A stretch of 64,000 nt of DNA from Mucilaginibacter phenanthrenivorans (GTDB taxonomy: Bacteria; Bacteroidota; Bacteroidia; Sphingobacteriales; Sphingobacteriaceae), in assembly GCF_024721155.1 (NCBI RefSeq), contig NZ_JAHVAP010000018.1, positions 79,156-143,155 on the forward strand, written 5' to 3'. Of the stretch, positions 9,311 to 17,567 are shown one piece after another. How positions within the stretch are numbered: position 1 is the first letter of the stretch; the number at the start of each line of letters is the position of its first letter. A program made the translations under genes and the position numbers. The notes under the pieces are model-generated. The model did not search any database and had not been told where the DNA came from. It was given only the letters and a program-made list of their open reading frames with translations.

Positions 9311-10441
9311 TTACTTTATTACCAATATTGTATTGCCTTCTATTTTAAAATGAACCGCATTTGTTAATTCAAGGGTTTTAATAACCTGCGAAACATTTTT
9401 ATAGCGTGATACGCTACCACTGAAAAGCTGGTTTTTTGCCGTTGTGTTACGGTATTCCACGTCTAAATTATACCACCGTCCCACTTTCTTCATGATACTT
9501 TCCAGGCTTTCATCGTTAAATTCGAAATAGCCGTTTTTCCATGCCAGGGCATCATCCGTATCAACCGTTTCTACTTTTAAGTTGTAATCGTCAACCAGTG
9601 ATTGTTGCCCGGGCTTTATAACAATAGTGTTGTGACTGGTAAAAGCCGAAACCTTTACAGAGCCTTCCACCAATGTCGTCCGGGTGATGCTCTCATCATC
9701 ATAAGCATAGATGTTAAAGTGCGTTCCCAGAACTTCCACTTCCTGCCGCCTGGTTTTTACCTTAAACGGAGATTCCGGTTTATGTACCACTTCAAAATAA
9801 GCTTCACCATTTAATTCAACCATCCGTTCCTTTTTATCAAATACAACTGGATATTTAACGGATGATGCTGCATTGAGCCAAACGTGCGATCCGTCGGGCA
9901 GGATTAATTGGTATTGCTCGCCCTTTGCAGTAGTTAGCGTATTAAATCCCGTTTTAACAGTGTCATTGCCTGGTGCTGCATTAGCCTTGTAAATAATCTC
10001 TCCCGATTTGGTTTTATTGATAGTAACACCTGCATCACTGGCAAGCTGCCCATTGGAGGCATCACCAAGAATAATTTTTTTTCCGTTTGATAAAATCAGT
10101 GTCGCCCTGTTTTTACCCGGCGAAGCATCCTTTTTGACTATCTTGGCAGTGTCGGCGCGATCCTTTTTATGAAGGAAAAAGTGAGCGCCGAAGGCAGCAA
10201 AAATTAATAATGATGCTGCAACTGCTACCCTTTGCCAGTTAAACTTCGGAACGGGCTGCTGTTTAAGCACCAGGTTACTGCGGATAAGCGCTAAATTTTT
10301 GTCGAGCTCGGCATCACTCAACTCATTACTACTGCTTTCAGCTTGTTTAAGGTACCAACTTTCAAGAATTGCTTTCTCCTCAGGATTTAACTTTCCTTTA
10401 CCATACTTTTTTAAAAGTGATACTATCTGTTTGTCGGTCAT
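9311..10441 (-). CDS. FecR family anti-sigma factor
   Basis: Inner-membrane anti-sigma factor that receives the signal from the STN domain of SusC and controls the ECF sigma factor. It has a cytosolic N-terminal region (1 to about 68), one membrane helix (about 70-90, VAVAASLLIFAAFGAHFF), a periplasmic FecR domain (about 165-265, with LPDGSHVWLNAASSVKYP and GEAYFEV, both family signatures) and a C-terminal DUF4974/STN-like domain (about 305-375). Its 376 aa are normal. It lies between the sigma gene and susC, all on the minus strand; the 372-base gap to the sigma gene suggests a separate promoter. Confidence 0.95.
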   Translation of the reverse strand: MTDKQIVSLLKKYGKGKLNPEEKAILESWYLKQAESSSNELSDAELDKNLALIRSNLVLKQQPVPKFNWQRVAVAASLLIFAAFGAHFFLHKKDRADTAKIVKKDASPGKNRATLILSNGKKIILGDASNGQLASDAGVTINKTKSGEIIYKANAAPGNDTVKTGFNTLTTAKGEQYQLILPDGSHVWLNAASSVKYPVVFDKKERMVELNGEAYFEVVHKPESPFKVKTRRQEVEVLGTHFNIYAYDDESITRTTLVEGSVKVSAFTSHNTIVIKPGQQSLVDDYNLKVETVDTDDALAWKNGYFEFNDESLESIMKKVGRWYNLDVEYRNTTAKNQLFSGSVSRYKNVSQVIKTLELTNAVHFKIEGNTILVIK

Positions 10442-10813
10442 AGTTAACAGGGATTTCCCTTAAATACGCTATAAGACGGCTAAGTCACCTTAAAGTATTA
10501 GAAAAACAGAAAAAAAAATTACAATTTGATAAACAAGAGTTAATAATGCCCTTTCCCGGAATTAACAAAGTTGGGGCGCGGATCATTTTTTTCATGATCA
10601 ATTTGAGACAAATCAAATTCCAACTAATTATTTCGTTGATTATAAGATATTTACGTTTGGCTTAAAAAACAATAGCGTCCGCTTCTGATACAAATGATGT
10701 TCGAAACCGGATAATGAGTTATCAGGTGACAATTAATCGTTCCGAATGCGATTTTTTTTCGGTGTTGAGTTTGGATTATAAGAGGGGATGCAGCAGCTAT
10801 TTGCTGTATAGTT
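10442..10813. other. Intergenic region between the sigma factor gene and fecR
   Basis: No gene is seen in these 372 bases. They are AT-rich with A/T homopolymer runs near 10508-10518 and 10751-10758. This stretch probably carries the promoter for fecR-susC-susD, the expected target of the neighbouring ECF sigma factor, but no motif can be assigned from one site. Confidence 0.5.
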
Positions 10814-11386
10814 TTAAAAAAACAGCAATAGGGCGGATATGGCAGCCAGCTTTAATCTTAAAATTTTAACAGCATTATGAACCTGCTGCTTTACAGTTTT
10901 ATCGGAGATATTAAGCTGCTGACCTATTTGCTTATATGATAACTCATCCTGGCGGCTAAGTTCAAATACAACGCGCATTTTTGATGGCAGCGCGGCTATT
11001 TCTTTTTCTATAATACTTGCCAGCTGCTTTTCTCTAACTTGCCCGTCGGTAGTATAACTGCCCTCGGTTATAAAGTCGCGGATAGAGTCGATATACCTGG
11101 AGATAACTTTTTGATGGCTAATGAGGTCAAAGATGCGGTTACGTACCGAACTGTATAAATAACCCGATAAAGAAGTTTTCAAATTCAGGGTGTCCCTTTT
11201 ATCCCATAGCGCCAAAAAAACATCCTGGATTACATCATTAGCTTCTTCCTGGCTATTGAGCATTTGGAAAGCATGCTTATATAAAACTACTTTATAGCGG
11301 TCGAAAATTTCTGTATAGGCGAGGGGATTGCCTTCTTTTAAAGTGGCAGCCAATTCGTGATCAGTGAATTTGCTGAAATCGGTCAT
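10814..11386 (-). CDS. RNA polymerase ECF sigma-70 factor, Bacteroidota expansion family
   Basis: Extracytoplasmic-function sigma factor of 190 aa. Region 2 is at about 22-90 (YTEIFDRYKVVLYKHAFQML, then DVIQDVFLALWDKR) and region 4 at about 130-180, with the helix-turn-helix LSYKQIGQQLNISDKTVKQQ. It is the first gene of the sigma, FecR, SusC, SusD set, all on the minus strand, and presumably drives the transporter genes when FecR releases it. The protein ends in a short hydrophobic tail (LAAISALLLFF), which is common in this subgroup. Confidence 0.95.
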   Translation of the reverse strand: MTDFSKFTDHELAATLKEGNPLAYTEIFDRYKVVLYKHAFQMLNSQEEANDVIQDVFLALWDKRDTLNLKTSLSGYLYSSVRNRIFDLISHQKVISRYIDSIRDFITEGSYTTDGQVREKQLASIIEKEIAALPSKMRVVFELSRQDELSYKQIGQQLNISDKTVKQQVHNAVKILRLKLAAISALLLFF

Positions 11387-11713
11387 TTAGGCCTAAGTTA
11401 TTATATGCTTTTTATAAGACGAACAATAATAGCGTATTTTTCCATAAGCCGCAAATCTGCCGGGATGTCAAATCCAATCCATTTGTAATAATTTGGATAA
11501 TTTAGTACAGGTAATGCTTGTAAAAAAATGAGTTTTAATTTCAAATAGATCCGCATTTGGGGCCCGGACGCAGGGATTAAGGTAATGCCTCCTGCAGCGC
11601 GGGGCAGTAGATAAAATGAGAACCTGAAGGTTTTTTGCGCCTGCTGCCGCTTCATGCGTCCCGCTGACGTTAATAAATGAACCGGCGGGGTAAAGCGGGC
11701 TACCAGTCAGCGG

Positions 11714-11760
11714 GTCACGAGAACTCCACCTCTTTAGGCCGGCGCGGCATTCTCGCGCCA
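11714..11760 (+). repeat. 47-bp GC-rich repeat, solitary copy
   Basis: Begins GTCACGAGAACTCCACC and ends CATTCTCGCGCCA. It is nearly identical to the four copies arrayed at 16497-16785. The outer bases are partly self-complementary (GAGAA with TTCTC). Confidence 0.9.
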
Positions 11761-11768
11761 GGCGGGGG

Positions 11769-11823
11769 GGCAAGCAGAATGCTTGTTATATTTTAGGTCG
11801 AAGTTGCTAAACTTCGACCAGTG
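11769..11823 (+). repeat. Dispersed repeat family A, copy 2 (palindromic end only)
   Basis: Carries the same 55 bases as 3586-3640 and 18192-18246, with the perfect 10-bp-arm hairpin at 11796-11819. It lies just past the 3' end of the nitrilase-fusion gene. Confidence 0.9.
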
Positions 11824-11843
11824 AGGAGGGTGCTCCCGATATA

Positions 11844-13397
11844 CTATTTCTTGCTTTTATTAACGATTTTATAAATATCCAGTCTTCTGTCTTTGAGGTT
11901 TCTAACCGCACCGAAGTTATGAAGCTCCTTTAATAAATCCACATCAACATCGGCAATCAGTGTTGTTTCAGTATTAGGTGTAGCCTCTGCTTTGATGCCA
12001 TTAGTGGGGAATGAAAAATCAGAAGGCGTAAAAACGGCAGACTGCGCATATTGTATATCCATGTTATGGACTTTAGGCAAGTTCCCTACACTGCCGGCTA
12101 TAGCTACATAACACTCGTTTTCAATAGCCCTGGCCTGGGCGCAGCTCCTAACCCGGGTATAGCCGTTTTGGGTGTCTGTCATAAAAGGGACAAACAGAAT
12201 TTGCATACCTTGTTCTGCCAAAAGGCGGGGCAGTTCCGGGAATTCCACATCGTAACAAATCAATATGCCTATTTTACCGCAATCCGTGTCATAAGTAGCA
12301 ATTTGATCTCCGCCAACCATTCCCCATGCACTTTGTTCAGCCGGCGTTAGGTGAATTTTGCGGTACATTTCGTATGAACCGTCCCTGCGGCAAAGATACC
12401 CCACATTTTGCAGCACTCCGTTGTCCAGGTAGGGCATACTGCCCGTTATGATATTAATGTTGTAACTAATGGCATACTCAATAAATTTGTCACGCAACGG
12501 AATAGTGAAATTGGCTATTTCGCGCATTGCCCCGGCTCCGCTTAAGTGATTATAGGCTGTCATCAACGGCGCGTTAAACAGTTCCGGAAATAAGACAAAA
12601 TCACTTTGATAGTCGCTGATCACGTCAACAAAAAATTCGATTTGTTCGCACAACGACTCCATGTTCTCGAATGGCCGCATTTGCCATTGTACTAACCCTA
12701 ACCGGATAATAGATTTTTTAGAGTTGATATGTGCAGCTTCCTCGTTGTAATAAATGTTATTCCACTCTAATAACGACGCATATTCCAACGACTGCGTATC
12801 TCCCGGCAAATAGCCTTTTAAGATCTTTCGTACGTGAAAATCATTAGCTAATTGAAATGATAGCGTAGGATCGTAGATTTCCTTACCTTTTACCTTTTCC
12901 AGGTAGGCTTTAGGCGTAAGCTTATCCGCATAATCCTTGTATTTAGGGATCCGTCCCCCTGCAATTATCGCCCGCAAGTTATGCCGTTCACAAATTTCCT
13001 TCCGCGCATCATATAATCTTCTTCCTATACGCATCCCCCGGTACTCGGGATGTACGAAAAAATCAATGCCGTATAGCACATCTCCGTCTTCATCATGTGT
13101 TGAAAAGGTATAGTTACCGGTTATTTGCGCGTAGGTATGGTTGTCACCAAATTTGTCATAATCAACTATCAGCGAAAGGGCGCAGCCGGCAATTGCACCG
13201 TTAACTAAAATACAGATCTGGCCTTCAGGAAATATATTAACAAGTTGTGTAATATGTGTTTCGCCCCAATAAGATGCGCCTTCCCATTCTGAATAGGCTT
13301 CTATCATTGAAGCCTTTAAACCCAAATAATCGTCCTTGGTGAGGGTTCGCAGTTCTATTTTAAGTTCTTCGTTCTTAATTTCTTTTTCCATTTTCAT
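11844..13397 (-). CDS. Bifunctional GNAT N-acetyltransferase / carbon-nitrogen hydrolase
   Basis: Fusion of two enzyme domains. The N-terminal GNAT domain (about 15-190) has the acetyl-CoA-binding stretch HPEYRGMRIGRRLYDARK. The C-terminal nitrilase-superfamily domain (about 230-510) shows the Glu-Lys-Cys triad: Glu in VLFPELFN, Lys in MYRKIHLTPAE and Cys in ILICYDVEFPE. Such fusions are known and widespread in Bacteroidota and other phyla; the amide substrate is unknown. The start was set at ATG 13397 (MKMEKEIKN); the frame stays open upstream to 13421 but that stretch is not family-like. Monocistronic, with a repeat A palindrome just past its 3' end. Confidence 0.92.
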   Translation of the reverse strand: MKMEKEIKNEELKIELRTLTKDDYLGLKASMIEAYSEWEGASYWGETHITQLVNIFPEGQICILVNGAIAGCALSLIVDYDKFGDNHTYAQITGNYTFSTHDEDGDVLYGIDFFVHPEYRGMRIGRRLYDARKEICERHNLRAIIAGGRIPKYKDYADKLTPKAYLEKVKGKEIYDPTLSFQLANDFHVRKILKGYLPGDTQSLEYASLLEWNNIYYNEEAAHINSKKSIIRLGLVQWQMRPFENMESLCEQIEFFVDVISDYQSDFVLFPELFNAPLMTAYNHLSGAGAMREIANFTIPLRDKFIEYAISYNINIITGSMPYLDNGVLQNVGYLCRRDGSYEMYRKIHLTPAEQSAWGMVGGDQIATYDTDCGKIGILICYDVEFPELPRLLAEQGMQILFVPFMTDTQNGYTRVRSCAQARAIENECYVAIAGSVGNLPKVHNMDIQYAQSAVFTPSDFSFPTNGIKAEATPNTETTLIADVDVDLLKELHNFGAVRNLKDRRLDIYKIVNKSKK

Positions 13398-13448
13398 GAT
13401 CAGTCCCTTCTGCAAACACAAATGTAAATGCAGATTAGGATTTAAAGT

Positions 13449-13482
13449 AAAAAAAAAGCATCCTCCCGGTAAAGGAGGATGC
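13449..13482 (-). terminator. Terminator of the cold-shock gene
   Basis: On the minus strand, stem GCATCCTCC with GGAGGATGC and a short loop are followed by a long T run. It lies just past the cold-shock stop codon. Confidence 0.85.
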
Positions 13483-13503
13483 CCACAATAATTTTTATAG
13501 GTA

Positions 13504-13695
13504 TTAAGCTATTTGTACATTTACTGCGTTAGGTCCTTTACGGCCCTCTTCAACATCAAAGCTAACAACACTGTTCTCGCGAACGTTGTCAATCAGGCCG
13601 CTGGAGTGAACAAAAATCTCGCTTCCACCATTGCTAGGTGTAATAAATCCGAAGCCTTTTGTCTCATTAAAAAATTTTACTGTTCCTTGTTGCAT
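13504..13695 (-). CDS. Cold-shock domain protein (CspA family)
   Basis: Single OB-fold RNA chaperone of 63 residues. Both RNA-binding motifs are present: KGFGFIT (RNP1) and IFVHSS (RNP2). The start at ATG 13695 (MQQGTVKFF) gives the canonical N-terminus; the frame is open eight codons further upstream but these are not part of the fold. It has its own terminator. Probably induced by cold or growth change through its leader, as in other Csp genes, but no leader structure was identified here. Confidence 0.95.
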   Translation of the reverse strand: MQQGTVKFFNETKGFGFITPSNGGSEIFVHSSGLIDNVRENSVVSFDVEEGRKGPNAVNVQIA

Positions 13696-13803
13696 TATAT
13701 TATATATTAATAAGTCCACAAGGTACGCATAAAACAGGAGATATTTTCTTTTTGGTAAAAATATTTAATGGATATTTAATCCCTCAGCTGCTGAAAGGGC
13801 TTT

Positions 13804-13993
13804 ACCCCAGCTACCGCAAGCGGTTTTTTCGCTGCCGCAAGTGTGTCGTATGTGGCCCACTGCTAGGTAAACATGCGATAAATAATAAAAAGATAGGTTA
13901 CCCTAAATTCCCGATAACTTTCTATTGGCTACCGAAACGCGGGCTACAAGGCAGGATCCTTGCGGCAGCGCGAAATTCTTGCTGGAGCTGGGG
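13804..13993. repeat. MITE-like element, copy 1 (full length)
   Basis: About 190 bases. The left end (CCCCAGCTACCGCAAG, then CGCTGCCGCAAG) and right end (CTTGCGGCAGCG, then CTTGCTGGAGCTGGGG) are imperfect terminal inverted repeats. The core around 13868-13930 (AAACATGCGATAAATAATAA and on) is shared with copies at 17401-17567 and 17931-18088. No coding capacity. It borders the accessory genes that follow. Confidence 0.8.
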
Positions 13994-14002
13994 TATTAAT
14001 AA

Positions 14003-14476
14003 TTAAGCTGTGTGGTCTTCGACCTTGGGAGATGTGACTTTAGGCTTGTTAATTTGTGATCCAAAGTAAAACCCTAAAATAGTGGTAAGAGCATTGGCTA
14101 ATATCTCAGGAACTTTAATTTCCTGATTAGTTTTTTCATACAATTTCATGAAAATATAACCGCAAATTGTAATTGTTATTAAAATTGCAATGATAGCTGG
14201 AATATAATCTGAACTCAGGAAACCCTTGTCTTTTTGGGGTTTTCTATTATTATTAATCCATATTGCAAGCTCATCCATGCTCAAAAACGTTTTTTTAATG
14301 GTTTTATCAAACCCTACAAAAACATAGTTTTCTCCTATTAATTGCTCGCTTTTGATAACTTCAATTACTATCAATTCTCCACCAAGAAAATTAGGTATTC
14401 TTCTTAAAATCGAAAATTCTCTACCGTTATTTTGTCTACTCTTAACGGATTCGATTATTTGTTCATTTGTTGCCAT
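14003..14476 (-). CDS. Small membrane protein of unknown function
   Basis: 157 residues. Not recognised. About 95 residues predicted to be soluble, possibly a beta-rich cytosolic domain, precede a membrane helix (about 102-125, IPAIIAILITITICGYIFMK) and a second hydrophobic stretch near the C-terminus (about 134-152, ILANALTTILGFYFGSQIN), leaving a short polar tail. Its base composition is more AT-rich than the core genes around. It is wedged between MITE-like elements at 13804-13993 and 14694-14762, so it is probably an acquired accessory gene. Transcribed in the same direction as the 484-aa gene beyond, from which it is separated by a repeat. Confidence 0.65.
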   Translation of the reverse strand: MATNEQIIESVKSRQNNGREFSILRRIPNFLGGELIVIEVIKSEQLIGENYVFVGFDKTIKKTFLSMDELAIWINNNRKPQKDKGFLSSDYIPAIIAILITITICGYIFMKLYEKTNQEIKVPEILANALTTILGFYFGSQINKPKVTSPKVEDHTA

Positions 14477-14693
14477 TGATGATTTTAGTTCAGGATATAG
14501 AATAAATATTTATAAGACTCTAATTTATAGATATTTATTATTTTTGCAAATATTTATAAAGATATTAATCTCAATAAATTTGGTATGTTAGTTATCAAAG
14601 CCGCCTGCCCCTGCGGCAGCGAAAAAAGTCGGTCTTGGTTATGGAGGTGTTGAATAATAACAGTTGAGAAGGGAATTAAGGAGACCGATTCAC

Positions 14694-14762
14694 TGGCTAC
14701 CTAAACGCGGGCCACAAGGCAGGAGCCTTGCGGCAGCGGAAAACGCTTGCGGTAGCTGGGGG
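14694..14762. repeat. MITE-like element, right half only
   Basis: Matches the right end of the MITE-like family (GGCTACCTAAACGCGGGCCA, then CTTGCGGCAGCGG and GGTAGCTGGGG). The left half and core are missing. It overlaps no gene but abuts the stop of the next minus-strand gene. Confidence 0.75.
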
Positions 14763-14769
14763 AAATACA

Positions 14770-16224
14770 TTAAACAATTGCTTTTTTTGCAATTTCAATT
14801 ACCAATCCTACACCGACTTCTTGAGCTCTTAGCAATAACCATTTTCCGAACTTTTTGATCGCTAAAATAGTCGTGTCTTTGTTTTCTGAACTGTTTTGAA
14901 CGATAGCTTCACTGATTATATCCAACTCGTTTTGTCTTTTGTCTATGTCAGGCATCTCCGCTACATAGTTTCTCAGATTTTCCAGCTCAATTCCCAATAA
15001 ATGGTGATCAATTTTATTAATAACGGTTGGAGTTGAGTTACCCGTTACATTTAATTGATTATTTTGTACTTGGGCATTCCCATCAAAAACCTGAACGACG
15101 CCGTTTCCCACGGTTATTTTATGAATAGTTTTTCCCTGTTTCATTTTATTTTTATCAATTATTTCTGAGATTCTTTTTCTAACATTCGGCCTTACATTTA
15201 ATGATATAAAAGCCTCTTCAATTTTAAAAAGCAGTTCGCTGGTAAATCCTGAATATATTTTATTTTCAACTTCCAGCACCAATTCAAGGAAGTCAGATTT
15301 AGTATTAGCCTCTATATATTTTTTTATACTAGTTAAGAAACGGCTCGATCGCAAAAGATATTCTTGTAACAATTCCAGTCTTTCATTCGAGTCCAAGTCA
15401 TCTTTTAGGAATCTTAGTTTTTTACTAGCAACTAATGATAAAATGTATTTCAATGTTTCTTTCTGCGCGTTTAATCTCAATAAGGAAACTTTAAAATTTC
15501 GTAACTGGTAAAATGAGATATTTTGCCTGGTTTCCGTTAAAGGATATTCGTGAGGTATACCTTTATTGTTGAAAAAGTACGTATCAATATTTAGATTATA
15601 AAGTTGAAATTGTCTAAATGAAATATCAAATTTATTTTTATTATCGCGATGAACGACCAAAGTATTATCTAATTGTAGCTCATTGGGCGATGTATGAATA
15701 CAAATAAACGGATCACGAACTTTTATTCCGATTTTATCAAAAACAGCAGTTCTATTTGTTATTGAAGTGCACCTTAGATAGGCACTTGAAAGGTGCGATT
15801 TAAGTTCGTATAATTTGCATTCTGTATTTAGCCCCGTCCCAATCGATATTTTATATTGAAATAAATTTTCCAGCAATTTAAATGGATGTATCCTTATGTT
15901 TTTTTGATTTCCAACACGGTACGTATTGAATCCTATTTCGAGTTTTGCGCAAGCAAATCCGTCAAAATAAAATCTTTTATAAGCAATTTTAAAACGGATA
16001 CTATTAATTACCTGAACTTCGTTCGAGTGGAAAATGTGCTTTGCATTACAAATAATTCCTTCATTAATACCAGGAATTCCTCCTAATTTTCTTCTTTGAA
16101 CTGGCCCCATAAATCGCACGAAATTATCTAAATCCGGTATTGGCCAATTCGGTAGACTTAAGCGATCAGATTCCGCATAAAATCGTCTAATGTCTATTAT
16201 AGGAAACTGTACAACTATATGCAT
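14770..16224 (-). CDS. Accessory protein of unknown function, 484 aa
   Basis: Not recognised. The first 260 or so residues look like a mixed alpha/beta or beta domain (many short strands, for example RFKIAYKRFYFDGFACAKLE); residues about 260-375 are helical and charged. Then comes a Gly/Asn/Val-rich stretch (about 380-410, ITVGNGVVQVFDGNAQVQ) and a final helical region ending in AIKKFGKWLLLRAQEVGVG, an amphipathic tail. AT-rich, flanked by repeats, and next to a SMEK-NACHT gene, so a defence or mobile-element role is possible but unproven. The ATG at 16224 directly follows the T run of a terminator-like hairpin, leaving no room for a leader; the next in-frame ATG is at 16110, which would lose part of the apparent domain. 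Confidence 0.7.
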   Translation of the reverse strand: MHIVVQFPIIDIRRFYAESDRLSLPNWPIPDLDNFVRFMGPVQRRKLGGIPGINEGIICNAKHIFHSNEVQVINSIRFKIAYKRFYFDGFACAKLEIGFNTYRVGNQKNIRIHPFKLLENLFQYKISIGTGLNTECKLYELKSHLSSAYLRCTSITNRTAVFDKIGIKVRDPFICIHTSPNELQLDNTLVVHRDNKNKFDISFRQFQLYNLNIDTYFFNNKGIPHEYPLTETRQNISFYQLRNFKVSLLRLNAQKETLKYILSLVASKKLRFLKDDLDSNERLELLQEYLLRSSRFLTSIKKYIEANTKSDFLELVLEVENKIYSGFTSELLFKIEEAFISLNVRPNVRKRISEIIDKNKMKQGKTIHKITVGNGVVQVFDGNAQVQNNQLNVTGNSTPTVINKIDHHLLGIELENLRNYVAEMPDIDKRQNELDIISEAIVQNSSENKDTTILAIKKFGKWLLLRAQEVGVGLVIEIAKKAIV

Positions 16225-16258
16225 AAAAAAACTCCCTCATCACGAAGCTGAAGGAGTT
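16225..16258 (-). terminator. Terminator-like hairpin directly before the start of the 484-aa gene
   Basis: On the minus strand AACTCC pairs with GGAGTT across a loop of about 17 bases and is followed by seven T ending at 16225. The next three bases are the ATG of the 484-aa gene. It follows the tRNA-like element by about 20 bases. Confidence 0.6.
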
Positions 16259-16278
16259 CGGACATCGCCTATACTTAG

Positions 16279-16350
16279 GCCCACATCACGGAATCAAACC
16301 GCGTACACCAAGACTGTCAATCTTGTACTCTATCAATGAGCTAATGCTTT
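16279..16350 (-). tRNA. Degenerate tRNA-Val(GAC)-like element
   Basis: Read on the minus strand this folds much like a tRNA: D-stem GCTC/GAGT, a perfect 5-bp anticodon stem CAAGA/TCTTG with a 7-base loop TTGACAG (anticodon GAC, valine), and T-stem CGCGG/CCGTG with loop TTTGATT. The defects are clear: three of seven acceptor pairs fail (AAAGCAT against ATGTGGG), the D-loop lacks the GG pair, and invariant C56 in the T-loop is T. No CCA is encoded. It is therefore a tRNA remnant or a tRNA-mimicking RNA, not a working tRNA. A terminator-like hairpin follows it. Confidence 0.5.
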
Positions 16351-16496
16351 AAACGTCTCAAACAACCCCAATTCAGTCCTTTGCTTCATGGGATATCTAA
16401 AGATAGAAAATAATACGCAAATGGAATGCAAATAATATACTGAATCACTCTATCAACATCCGACAGTTAAAGCATTTTGCTTTGGCACTCAGCGGT

Positions 16497-16785
16497 GTCA
16501 CGAGAACTCCACCTCTTTAGGCCGACGTGGCATTCTCGCGCCAAGTGGGGTCACGAGAACTCCACCTCTTTAGGCCGGCGCGGCATTCTCGCGCCAAGGG
16601 GGGGACTGGATGATGGTTAGTAAAGCTGGCTACCTGTCAGCGGGGCACGAGAACTCCACCTCTTTGGGCCGGCGTGGCATTCTCGCGCCAGAGGAGGGGG
16701 ACTGGATGATGGTTAGTAAAGCGGGCTACCTAAACGCGTGTCACGAGAACTCCACCTCTTTAGGCCGGCGCGGCATACTCGCGCC
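16497..16785 (+). repeat. Array of four 47-bp GC-rich repeats
   Basis: Near-identical copies lie at 16497-16543, 16550-16596, 16644-16690 and 16740-16785. The last two intervals share a spacer that includes ACTGGATGATGGTTAGTAAA. A solitary copy is at 11714-11760. Translated, it gives the recurrent peptide HENSTSLGRRGILAP, which is a repeat product and not a gene. The rest of 16351-16898 shows no gene. Confidence 0.9.
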
Positions 16786-16898
16786 GGGTTGGGCGCATGA
16801 ACCGCTAAAAAAATAGTATAATTCTAATTGCTTGAATTACAACTTATTTATAAATTTATGTCACCTAAAGGAGCCTTTTTTATTTTAAACTCAATCAC

Positions 16899-17378
16899 AT
16901 GAAGCGACTATTCTTATTGCCAGTGCTTTTATTATTTTTTTTTCTAAGAACAAATGCTCAAAACAGCAGGTGGATGTATTTATCATCTGATAAGGATGAA
17001 ACCTTAATGATTGATACAGCGAAAAATGACATCAAACAATTTAAGACTTATGAAGGCCATAATAATGTCGTGTTAATTTGGATTAAGGGTTTAAAAAATA
17101 AGGTAGATAAGGAGGGTTCATCCATAGAATCTAGTCTAATGCATATTGCAATTGATACTACAACCAGTGAGCTTGGAAGTAAATCTATAACCTTATATCG
17201 CGGGGATAGCGTAGTTCAATCACAAAACTATAGTATAATAACGTGGCAAGATGTGTTACCGGGTTCGAATGGTGAGGTTTTCGTTGAGTATTGTAGAGCC
17301 TTAAATAGACATGACTTGATGCTTAAATACATTTTAGCTGCAGGCCTGCATGACATTGAAGCCCCAAAAAAGAATTAA
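16899..17378 (+). CDS. Secreted protein of unknown function
   Basis: 159 residues with a clear Sec signal peptide (1 to about 20, hydrophobic LLPVLLLFFFL, cleavage after TNA). The mature part starts with SRWMYLSSDKDETLMID and contains NVVLIWIKGLKNK, a pattern of tryptophans and a short acidic segment faintly like small surface-adhesin E-type domains, but the match is too weak to name. Alone between two repeat elements; AT-rich like the other accessory genes here. An A-rich, Shine-Dalgarno-like AAAGGAG lies about 30 bases upstream, rather far from the ATG. Confidence 0.65.
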   Translation: MKRLFLLPVLLLFFFLRTNAQNSRWMYLSSDKDETLMIDTAKNDIKQFKTYEGHNNVVLIWIKGLKNKVDKEGSSIESSLMHIAIDTTTSELGSKSITLYRGDSVVQSQNYSIITWQDVLPGSNGEVFVEYCRALNRHDLMLKYILAAGLHDIEAPKKN

Positions 17379-17400
17379 AATTGAGACATTTCCAAATTCC

Positions 17401-17567
17401 CTAGTTACGGCAAGCGGTTTTTTCGCTGCCGCAAGCGTGTCGCTTGTGGCCCACTGCTTGGTAAACATGCGATAAATAATAAAAGATAGGTTACCCTAAA
17501 TTCCCGTTACCTTTCTATTTGGCTACCCAAACGCGGGCCACAAGCGACACGCTTGCGGCAGCGGGGG
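17401..17567. repeat. MITE-like element, copy 2 (perfect 29-bp inverted repeats)
   Basis: Left arm 17424-17452 and right arm 17535-17563 are perfect reverse complements of 29 bases (CGCTGCCGCAAGCGTGTCGC and on). The core matches copies 1 and 3. The right arm runs into the start of a truncated gene. Confidence 0.88.

Larger units (their letters stand above)
11387..11843. other. Repeat-rich gap without genes
   Basis: No credible gene lies in these 457 bases. They hold a diverged piece of repeat A (around 11600-11665), one copy of the 47-bp repeat (11714-11760) and the 55-base palindromic end of repeat A (11769-11823). The short minus-strand open frames here are translations of these repeats. 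Confidence 0.8.

Noticed and set aside
11401..11773. Two overlapping minus-strand open frames
   Set aside because: They lie wholly in repeat sequence and do not resemble proteins.
16225..16350. T-box riboswitch or retron RNA before the 484-aa gene
   Set aside because: No T-box sequence or specifier stem is visible, the fold is that of a tRNA itself, and no reverse transcriptase gene is present.
16497..16785. CRISPR array
   Set aside because: Spacings are unequal (7 to about 50 bases), two spacers are alike, the repeats are longer than usual and no cas gene is present.
16610..16816. Plus-strand open frame with a repeated ENSTSLGRRGILAP peptide
   Set aside because: It is a translation of the 47-bp repeat array; the peptide follows the repeat units exactly and has no start context.
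17519..17567. First 17 codons of the coiled-coil frame as a genuine N-terminus
   Set aside because: They are the right arm of a MITE-like element also found in non-coding positions.
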